Below, piece after piece: positions 55,669 to 64,000 of a DNA stretch of 64,000 nt. Origin of the DNA: Lophium mytilinum. Its lineage: Eukaryota; Ascomycota; Dothideomycetes; Mytilinidiales; Mytilinidiaceae. The stretch spans positions 765,334 to 829,333 of the forward strand of contig MU004185.1 in the NCBI GenBank assembly GCA_010093605.1. The letters are read 5' to 3'. Under the pieces are notes generated by a model that had not been told where the DNA came from, searched no databases, and saw only the letters and a list, made by a program, of their open reading frames with translations. Made by a program: the position numbers and the translations under genes. Each line of letters starts with the position of its first letter. Within the stretch, counting starts at the first letter, position 1.

Positions 55669-58600
55669 CTACCTCCGCATGTTTCGTCCCCAGCCATTCT
55701 CGATAGCCGTCTTACCCGTATCTGCTCCAGTCGCGGCTCCAGGCGGCGGGTTGTTCTGCACATATTCCTGCCTGATCCTTGCCGCTTCACGATCCCATTC
55801 AACCACTCGTTTATTGTACTCGGCGGCATTCGCAGCGCCCTCCTCTCTGGCCGACTGCGTTTGGTCTAGGTACGGCTTCTTGATGTCCGGGATTGCGTTC
55901 CGCCACATCTGACCCAACGCGATGCGGACTTCAGTCTTGCTGGCTTTTGCAGTAGGGTCGCCTGTTGCCTCCCTGCGTGCTTTGTCGCAGTCAGCTTTAC
56001 ATATATGCCAGTAGTCTTTCGTGTACAGGAGGAATGGATTCAAGCCGCCTCGTCCAGGCTTGATGGGACGCTCCCCAATCTCATTTAAAATGGCTCCAAT
56101 GACAGACGCTTCGTAGTCTTCGTCTCGTGCCTGACGTATGTTTCGCACTGGCTGCTGGGTAGCCTCTTCATCAAGCTTATGCTTGAGCCCCGCCATTGTT
56201 GAGGCGTGGGTTGGCTCCGGTTTGACCTTCTTCTCGACCAAGGGGTGTTCCACCTTGATAGGTCCAATCATGGACTCAACAATCTCTGCGGCGGCCCGAA
56301 GTCCCGAGATGTACGCGCCGTGGACCGTGGCAGGATGGCTTCCGCATGTGGCTTCTCCCGCGAAGTGCAGCGGCCCATGCGATTGAGCCATCTTATCGTA
56401 GTCTCCTTGCTGAGTATAAGGGCCTACGTATGAGTAGCTTCCCCTTGCGAACGGATCCTTTTTCCAACGTGTGATGATTGTCTCTGAAGGAAGTGGCACC
56501 TTGGCTGGAGCGAACATCTTGGCCAACCTGCTGGTGACCTCTTGTACTAGGCTTTCGTTATCCGTTTGTTCTGTATGATGAGCTGAATTGCCAGCCATCA
56601 GCGCAACAAGCATTGGTCGTCCGCTAGTTTTGATGCAATTCCAAAACAGATAGAACCGGCCTCGCCGAGAGTCGTAGTCCTTTTGGTTTAGGCTTTCCTG
56701 CATTTCTGCTTCATTTAAAAGCCCGAACATGTCTCGATCAGTTTCCCAGAACGGGGAATCGTAGACCAGAATAACCTAAATGCACGTTAGGAGAAATGTG
56801 ACATGCTTATATCTTGTGCTGATTTATACCTTGTTAAGGAGCCCGAAACCAAGCCGATCTATCACCGAGGTCTTCCACTCTGGTAAAGCCGGTTCAAATT
56901 CAATCGAACCCTCCTTCAAGACACCCAGTGGAGTACTTATCACTAGTTTGTCCGCTTCGAAGACCTCTCCGTTTGTACATTCGATTCTCACAGGGACTGC
57001 CGCTTGTTCCTCTGCGCTGTAGCGAATAGATTTGACAGCATGGCTGAATCTGACGTCCAGCTTCGTAGGGCACTGCCACAGACCGCGTGGGACTTGCACA
57101 TAGCCACCGATGATCTGGGAATGGAAGCCTTCGAACTCGTTCCCGATATCCTGATCCCAACCACTCAGACTGAGACTGCCTATAGTAGCAGCGTTGGCGT
57201 ACTCGAGGTTCGCATGGTGCCAGTTGAGCAGTCGCATATCCCTAGGTGTAATATCCAGAAGCTCCCCATACTGCCTGATAGCGTCGTCCATTGTTTCTCC
57301 TAAAGTCGGGTGTTTGGATGACTTTGCAATAGAGTCCAAGTCGAGTGATTGGCTAGGTGACACGTTCGGCTTGACCTGCCAGCCCATAGCTTGCGCGGCT
57401 TCTACAGCAGACATATCCGAGTTTATCCCATTAGTGAGTACGTACGCACGTCCAGCTAGCTTCTCTACGCCAGATGACGGTTTGTCCTCGACAGTAGCAT
57501 TGATCCCAGTGGCATTTTCGTGCGCATCAGAATCTTCGAGCGCTGAAACCATTGGGCCAGCCTCACCACCTGTATCTTTTCCAAACCATATCAGCTCTCG
57601 GTTGCCTTCGACAGTCCGGAGGGGCACGGGTTTGTTGCGGTACACGCTCGCTCGATCAAGAATGTCGTTGTACAGCTTTTCTACAAGCATGTCCTGACTC
57701 TTTTCCACTACAGTCCCGTCATGGTCATACAAAATAGTGTTGTCCCTCAAGACATGGTAAGGTATCGCAAGCTGTCCGCGAATGATGGCATTCATTGGAT
57801 TTCCATGATCAAAGCCAACGATGATTTGAGCACCCATCTCGGCTGTACAACGGCGACCGGAAGCCAGATCGCTATTTGTTTGCTGCTGTAGTGGATGAGA
57901 GTACACTCGGCCACCGACGCGGTTTCGACCTTCCAGTAAGATCACCCTGGGTTGTTTCTCCCCTTCGCTCGTCCATTGATTTCCGAGTTGTGCAAAAAGC
58001 CCCTCAAGCTGCCTAGCGCACCCCAGCCCAGACATACCGGCCCCAATGACGACGATGGTTCGGCGTCGAGTTGCCTTTGATTTCGTTCGAGAGACTGGGC
58101 CGGCAGTATTCAGCACTTCGACACACCCGAAATTGATGTAACCATTCCTCATCAGCCAGTAATATGCGACTTTGGCCATGTTGAAGTAGCGGGCGTCTTG
58201 TGCACAGCCCACTGCCTCTACTAGATTTACACTAACCAAGGGGTTTCTCGTAAATAGTCGCAGAATGGCGTTTCGAATGCTGAGATAGACCGAAACCTGC
58301 GGAAGCGTGATATGCTCCCTCAGAAGCTTGTATTCTCCGGGGTGCAAGGCATATGGGTTGAGACGCGAACTGTATGCTGCAACTACGCCTTGACGCCCAA
58401 ACTCCCCTGCTGAAATGGAAGATGGTATTGACGATCTTGCCCGGAATACAGGCGGCCGAACTTTCGCAGGGCTGCCATCCGATAGTCGAGGGGTGTATGC
58501 CTCCTGTGATTGAGATAGTTCAGGAGTTGAAGACATCTTGGGCCCGTGAATGATTAGGCGAGGAGTCTTCTTGGATGAAGGGGTTGAGACTTCCGCGATG

Positions 58601-59124
58601 TTGCCTTGTGTGTGCATATGTGGCTTCGTTGGTGAGTTTGTAGAGGGAACAGAAGCCGTGAAGTGTGCTCTACTTAAAGTGTCAGAAAGTTAATTGTTAC
58701 CATTAGCTTTCGCCTTTCAATGCGCGTTTGCTCCTGAGTATAACGACTTGGATGCGACTGCCGCAGGTGAATCATGTAGGAAGAGTGGCTGCTATGGCAG
58801 ACTGTTGGCGTACCCATTAGATGTAGACATAGTACCATCACCATCGTCTCTGCCACTCATGTGACTTCCCGCGCGTTCGGAAGCGTCTGGAAGATCGCCA
58901 TACTGAACAGACGACGGGCCCGATTCACTGTATGGCTCGTATGCCAGATGATCAAAGCCAGCGAAAGGGATGGCACTGGGATCTGATGCCTTCAAGTGCA
59001 ACGCCGGGCCTGCACCCCCATTCGCCAACGGCATCGACAAGACATCGTCGTGCGCGGCATTGAAGAGGAAGGCATTATCGTTTATAGCATCGGGGTCAGG
59101 CTCGGCAGGATGGATGGTGAACAT
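55669..59124 (-). CDS. kdmA: LSD1-type histone demethylase with SWIRM, amine oxidase and HMG box (KdmA-like)
   Basis: FAD-dependent lysine demethylase of the LSD1/KDM1 family, nuclear. Exons 59124-58814, 58672-56830 and 56775-55669 join in frame to 1086 aa. Domains: disordered N-terminus; SWIRM around residues 205-292 (EYKLLREHITLPQVSVYLSIRN, then YWLMRNGYINFG); FAD site IGAGMSGLGCARQL near 312; EGRNRVGGRVYSH; a KLVISTPLGVLKEG segment; and the C-terminal oxidase half with WKKDPFARGSYSYVGP and FAGEATCGSHPATVHGAYISG. An HMG-box-like tail (NPFLLYTKDYW...RIALGQMWRNAI) follows, as in Aspergillus KdmA and fission yeast Lsd1/2. The first intron, 141 bp, is long for this window; a shorter protein starting at 58617 (MHTQGN) is the alternative. 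It is divergent from the dynamitin gene. Confidence 0.92.
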
Positions 59125-59885
59125 GGCGCCCGTTCAGGCCGGTGGAGCATCGACCGCTCGTGACAGGATGCCGCTCAGATGGAAAAGCGTGGGATGAATC
59201 AATCAAAGCAGAGTCGCGGCATCTGGGCGACAGGGAAGATAGCAGTAAAGAGTCAAAGTTTTGGACGTTTTCATTCTTTGGGGATGATTGAGGAGTGTCT
59301 TTGGCCGCATGCCCCTCTAGCTTTTCCACGCTGAAGATGAACTAGAAGCGAGGCCTGATTATGCTAGCAGCGCCGGTATACTGTGGAGCACCGCTGCACC
59401 TAAGGCCTGTCGACACTTCTATACTCAAGGTACAAGATCAGCGGACGAAGAGGCATAGGACGATACATGCGCTCTACGACAAAGATGCTCTCGATTCTGA
59501 TTATCACACATGCATACTACTGCATGTCTTGTCCAGTCTCGGATGGAACGGGACTAGCTCCAGCTGGCAGTATAGCTGGCCCTCTAAAGTCGAGCTCCAC
59601 TCTCCCACGTCCACTCCCGCAGCTCACGACCAGCAATTGGGAGACGCATATCCTGCTCCTTGCGTTGTAGCGCCCGTCTTATACGACTGCCGAGCATCGC
59701 ATATTCCACATTGGTGTCCGCACGAGCTCCGGCCCGCACCTCAACCCCTGCAGCCAGTCCCTCTGCGCGCTGAGTACCTGAGTACCTCGATCCCGCCTCC
59801 CCAACCCAAAGAACCAAAAACCGAGGGTTGCACTCCGACAATCTTCATAGCTGTGCCCCGCAGACCTACCGGTCTCCTTGTCACC
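59125..59885. promoter_or_regulatory. Divergent intergenic region kdmA / dynamitin
   Basis: 761 bp between two start codons. It must include both 5' UTRs and promoters. Plus-strand frames (59361-60023) run into the dynamitin first intron and are not coding. Confidence 0.5.
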
Positions 59886-61306
59886 ATGGCACAAGGTCGC
59901 AAGTACGAAAACCTGCCCGATCTGGTGCGTTCCCCATCAGACACGTCTATTGTGGGGTACTCTGCTAACATACAATTGTGCCACAGGACTCTGCGCCAGA
60001 CATATACGAAACGCCTGAGCTGACTGAAGACAATTCTACTATCGCGGTATTACGTCCTATGCTACACTTGACTCGGACCCCCGCGTTACTAAACATTTCA
60101 CCGCTTTAGGCCACTACAACCGCCCCATCGCCCCCCTCCTCCGCAGATGAAGAGTCTGATCAAGAGCACGCGAGTTTGAGCCACCGACACCTACAGACAG
60201 AGCAGGCTCGAACCCACTTCCAGCCAGCTCGCGTTGACGCACGCGATGTTGACTTTTCTGACCGCATAAATGGCCAGCAACGGTCTTACCGCACCACGTC
60301 ACAGCGGCGGCGTGGCGATGAGTTGGGAGATCCCAGCGACGAAGAGGATGAGGATCTGATCAGCAAAGTGGATCGACTGCGGGAAGAGGTAGCGAGGGTG
60401 AAGGTAGAGTTTGCGAAAGAGGCAGAAAAACGGAAGGCTCAAGGGACCTCCGACCCCGAATTAGCACACCCATTTCGACAAATCATTGAGATGAGCGATG
60501 AGCTGGACGAAGTCTACGTGCAGCAACAACACGGCGGAGTGAAGGGCGCCGAAGCACAGTTGGCAAGAGCTGTCGACCGATTATCTGTCAGTAAGATCCC
60601 AAAGGGCCAGTCGCAGACACAGAGCGATGCCCCCGCCCCGTACAACCCGCCTCAACGCTTGGAGATCAGCCATGCTCTATCAAAAGCCGCAGAATTCGAT
60701 GCAAGACTCGCATCGCTGGAAGAGGCTCTGGGCATCGATGGAACGAACATGCCCCAGCACGCCGAGCGGCCGCCTGACGCGATACTATACACCCTCAACT
60801 CGCTCGAACAAGTCATGTCGACTCTCTCAGCTGCCTCGACCTCCTCTCTGGATACCGCCAGCAAGTCCGTGCGTAAGCTTGTGGAGGACGCTGATCGGCT
60901 AGAAGAACTGCGGAAGTCTACGAGTGGAGACAATGCTGTCGCAAAAGGCACTATCGCCACAGAGGGACTCCTCCTCGGTCACCAAGCAGAGGAACAGGTT
61001 GCGAAGATCAATGCGTTGTATGGAATGCTCGACACCATTGAGACCCTGTCACCAACTCTACCTCTCGTCCTCGATCGTCTACGGGAACTCAGATTGATCC
61101 ATACCAGTGCCGGAACCGCAGACGCAATCTTGAAGGAGATAGAGGAGCGGCAATCCAACCAAGAGGCCGAGATCAAGCAATGGCAGGGGTCTCTGGAGGA
61201 CATGGAGAAGAAGTTGTTAGCCGGCGAGAGCACAATGACCGAGAATGTGAAAGGAGTGGGCGAGTGGGTGAAGGACTTGGAGACGCGCATAGAGAAACTC
61301 TCTTGA
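59886..61306 (+). CDS. Dynactin subunit 2, dynamitin (p50, Jnm1)
   Basis: Shoulder subunit of dynactin, the dynein cofactor needed for nuclear migration and retrograde transport. Exons 59886-59924, 59987-60046 and 60110-61306 give 431 aa. The N-terminal peptide MAQGRKYENLPDLDSAPDIYETPEL is the typical dynamitin start that docks on Arp1; it is encoded by two small exons of 39 and 60 nt. The rest is predicted helical and coiled-coil, with RLREEVARVKVEFAKEAEK, LEISHALSKAAEFDARLASLE, LYTLNSLEQVM and a final helical stretch ending RIEKLS. It converges with the NDUFAF7-like gene, with 198 bp between stops. Confidence 0.93.
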
Positions 61307-61504
61307 AGTGCCCTTCAGTTCTCGTCTAGACATTTTAGAGCACAATCCTGTCTCACTTAAAAGCGGGGGATCATCTTGGCATCCAAAGGGGGCGTGGGCA
61401 TTAATGGTGTTATTCAGCATTGAGATACCCATGAAATGAATACAGATACAGAACCAAAAGCATGGTGATGGTGTCTTCATTTTATAATACATGAGACGTC
61501 TACT

Positions 61505-63082
61505 TTATACAGTTATCATAACAGAGGCGTTTTTATACCAGCTCAGAAGCGGATTCTCGCCGTTCCTCGTCTGAGTGTCCTCCACATACGCCCATCTCTT
61601 CAGATATTCCTCGTGGGAGAGCACACGCGTAAGCTTTCCAGTTATCGCACGGTACATGTCCTCCATGACGCCAAAATCGGTAGGAAATAGTATGTCAAAG
61701 AAGCCTTGCTGCACCTAGACCTTCCATTAGCGCCAGGACTCGAGCTACCAAGGGAGAAAACTTACTAGTGGAGTTGTGACAGGCACCGTTTGGCGCTTGT
61801 ATCTCGTTTGTACAACAGGTGAATTTATACCGCGAATGGTGTCGGGCAGGCTGTGGAAGTCGCTCGTCACAAGCTTGTGTGCGGGAAAGTACGTGTAAAG
61901 GATGTCGAAGAATTGCATTAACCTTGTGGGTATGTACTCAGGCGTCGTCATGTTCGGGGAGAATGGCACCATTGAACGTGCCTTCCGGACGAATCGTGAC
62001 TCCCGCAGAGGGTGGTTGTATGGAAATGTACACGCCGCATCACGGACTCTTAGGTACCGTGCTGCGAGAGGGTCCAAATTTCTGGAATAGAATTCGTAGA
62101 AGTCACCGTTCGCGTCAATCAAAACGTTTGATTGCAGAGGCTCTTCGGTGGTGGTATCGTATCGGAGGGCGTCGTGGGCAAAATTGTCAAAAACCTCGAG
62201 AGCGAGGAAAAAGCATGGCGAAGGGACATATGTGTCCCAGTCGAATATCGAACGGTTGATGATGTCAACCTTGTCTGAGTGGCCGCGAGCGTATGCTGAC
62301 CGGCGAAGACCTTGGGCCTGTATAGAGGCGAGCGAGGTAGATATTTCTATCACCTTGAACTTAGTTCGCTCGTAAACCTCAGGATGAAGATCCCGAATGA
62401 AGTCCAAGATATTCAGCATCAGTGTCCCGTTGCCAGCGCCCATCTCATATATCGTCAGATCGTGATAGGGATACGAAGAAAGCTTGTAGTTGGTGACAAG
62501 ATGCCGAGCGATAGCTTCACCATAATACGGCCGGAAAAGTTCAGTGGGAGTGTGCCACAGCTGTCTCGTCTCATTCTCCTCTTTTGCGTCCAAGGCATCC
62601 TCAAAGGCAGTATAGCGCTCTCCAAGTAGGCGGTGGAATTCCTTTTCGTTCTGCATCGCCCCAAAGTTGAAGGGCTCCCCGGGAGAGAAGATGACAACCT
62701 GTTTCGAGAAGTAGCCGTAGTGAGGATTGTACAAACTATCTATCAGACGGTCAGTCACAGCCTTAACAAAAGACGCTATAGATTAACCTTCGATAAAATC
62801 TCGAAGAAGCATCTTCACTCGTTTTGGCCGCTCTCTTCTCGACTTCAGGTTCTCGGCCGTGACCATGGGATATCGCCGGTATTCCTCAGACTTGTCCAGA
62901 GGAAACAGATCTGTCCTCTGCTGCCATTTGCTCTCCTTTGTGTCTCCAATGCTAGCTGAGGCGAGGCCTCGACGGGAAGCGCGTGGCAGGTGTGAATGGG
63001 CGGGCATGCGTCGTGCTATGCAATGCGCAGCGCGGTGAGAAAACAGCTGTCGGAAAAGCTGGGCAACGACGGGCGATTCCAT
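61505..63082 (-). CDS. Mitochondrial NDUFAF7-like protein arginine methyltransferase (MidA / DUF185)
   Basis: SAM-dependent methyltransferase family; human NDUFAF7 dimethylates an arginine of complex I subunit NDUFS2 during assembly. Exons 63082-62788, 62739-61766 and 61714-61505 give 492 aa. The N-terminus ([21 protein letters not shown]...RRGLASAS) is Arg/Ser/Ala-rich without acids, which suggests a mitochondrial presequence. Family marks are [28 protein letters not shown], the SAM loop [21 protein letters not shown], and [11 protein letters not shown] in place of the usual ALxNELFDALP region. The C-terminal exon [18 protein letters not shown] completes the fold. The introns are 48 and 51 bp. 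The start lies 201 bp from a divergent gene. Confidence 0.9.
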
Positions 63083-63283
63083 GACTGCCCCGGGCAGATT
63101 GCAGCTGTTTGTGCGACTAATTTGGCCGTGGCATTGGAGGGCGGCTTTGGATGATGAAAGGTGGTTGAGACTCGCAACTCGAAGCTCCGCACCAGGTGAA
63201 GAGGCCCGTGACAAGCGAACGATAGAATACCTTCTTCACCACCACACATCGCCACTATGCCAACATGAAATCTGACGTCAAAT
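63083..63283. promoter_or_regulatory. Bidirectional promoter region, NDUFAF7-like / cysteine synthase-like
   Basis: 201 bp separate the two start codons, the tightest divergent pair in the window. I see no clear TATA box. Confidence 0.55.
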
Positions 63284-64000
63284 ATGGACAATCGGGCGAG
63301 GCTGTATCTAGCAGGGGCATTCGCTCTAGGTGTCCTGCTTACGTTGGGATATAAAGACCTTTACCCCGATCTCGAGCGACGTTTTCGTTCCCGCCGGCGA
63401 AAGAGGAGAGTTTACAAAGATTCAGAAAATATTGCTACGGCCTCTGATCATGTCGTTCTGAGAGACCTCTCAAATGATTCCTCTCCGCATCTTCCAGAAG
63501 GTGAGATCCGGGAGGGAATTGAAGGCTGTATTGGAAATACGCCACTGATCAAGATCAAATCCTTGTCTGATGCCACCGGCTGTGAGATTCTAGCCAAAGC
63601 AGAGGTACCTATTCTTTTTAAGTGTCAAAAGGCCGTAGGCTCACTCCACTTAAGTTCTTGAACGGAGCTGGCAACAGCCCAAAGGACAGAGTGGCACTCA
63701 ATATCATAAAAGTGGTAGGTTCTCTTGCCTCACAAGGGTATAGGTGGTGCTGATCAGGTACCGTAAAAGGCAGAGGAAGAAGGGCTTTTGACGCCAGACT
63801 CTGGAGACATGATTTACGAAGGAACAGTTGGAAGCACCGGTAATTACTTTCATCAACACATTATCTTTCCTACTGCTATACAGACTTACTTCAGCGCTAG
63901 TACCAATGAAAACACAAAGTAACACCGTTGTAGGAATATCTTTGGCTGCTATCTGTAGAGCTAGAGGCTACCTGGCTCATATGTATGCCTCAATGTCCTT
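63284..64000 (+). CDS. Membrane-anchored cysteine synthase-like PLP enzyme, 3' part outside window
   Basis: Resembles fungal cysteine synthase 2 / yeast Mcy1, a PLP fold-type II enzyme on mitochondrial outer membranes; substrate uncertain. Exons 63284-63604, 63655-63714, 63770-63839 and 63934-63982, with a further intron starting at 63983 (GTATGC). The N-terminus has a membrane segment (LYLAGAFALGVLLTLGY) followed by a strongly basic run (RRFRSRRRKRR), the pattern of a signal-anchor with the catalytic domain in the cytosol. Catalytic text: GCIGNTPLIKIKSLS, FLNGAGNSPKDRVAL (PLP Lys in SPKDR), and EGTVGSTG (phosphate-binding loop, GTSGNTG in classic cysteine synthases), then ISLAAICRARGY. The small exons of 49-70 nt make automated models error-prone. 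Confidence 0.88.

Noticed and set aside
59361-60023. 220-codon plus-strand frame
   Set aside because: It runs through the dynamitin first exon out of frame and into its intron; the dynamitin model explains the region.
1-64000. CRISPR array, operons, Shine-Dalgarno sites or biosynthetic cluster
   Set aside because: The window is eukaryotic with spliced genes; the repeats are irregular tandem or dispersed repeats, and no polyketide or peptide synthetase core is present.

Overview
The window comes from a filamentous ascomycete (Pezizomycotina). The evidence is many short introns of about 45-68 bp with GTATGT/GTAAGT donors and CTAAC/CTGAC-like branch sites, single-exon giant ORFs, fungal-type genes (FlbC-like zinc finger, CreB, KdmA-type LSD1, Alt a 7-type flavodoxin), and two AT-rich islands whose mutation pattern is that of repeat-induced point mutation (RIP). 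A dothideomycete is plausible, but I cannot fix the class from sequence reading alone.

Layout. At 1-4.6 kb lie the 3' part of 3-hydroxyanthranilate dioxygenase (+), convergent with ORC3 (-), then a GPATCH11-like G-patch gene (-). At 4817-12879 there is one structurally complete, heavily RIPed Ty1/Copia retrotransposon on the minus strand. It has 185-bp LTRs, a 5-bp target duplication, a half-tRNA-iMet primer site, and readable gag, integrase, RT and RNase H relics. Next come a DUF3712 membrane-anchored protein (+), a WrbA/Alt a 7 quinone reductase (+) and an F-box/LRR-like protein (-). From about 21.1 to 24.8 kb is a second AT-rich island. It holds a family of about 250-bp repeats with TATC-rich ends, microsatellites, a tRNA-like remnant and a perfect 34-bp inverted repeat.

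From 25.6 to 43.7 kb is a block of core eukaryotic genes: Brr2 helicase (-), ARPC2 (-), UTP12 (+), TFIIS (-), Eaf6 (+) and an FlbC-like C2H2 regulator (-). About 8 kb without a convincing gene follows (43.7-51.8 kb); it carries a 0.7-kb inverted-repeat structure. From 51.8 kb to the end come the CreB deubiquitinase (-), LSD1/KdmA demethylase with SWIRM, amine oxidase and HMG box (-), dynamitin (+), an NDUFAF7-like mitochondrial methyltransferase (-) and the 5' part of a membrane-anchored cysteine synthase-like gene (+).

The genes do not form one pathway. Shared themes are nuclear housekeeping (replication origin, splicing, rRNA processing, transcription elongation, histone acetylation and demethylation), cytoskeleton (Arp2/3, dynactin) and mitochondrial biogenesis. 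Several pairs share short divergent promoters: ARPC2/UTP12, TFIIS/EAF6 and NDUFAF7/cysteine synthase. Exon models were built by hand from splice signals and protein family conservation. Every complete multi-exon model given here closes in frame. Coordinates in each entry are start codon to stop codon, and exon boundaries are in the text.
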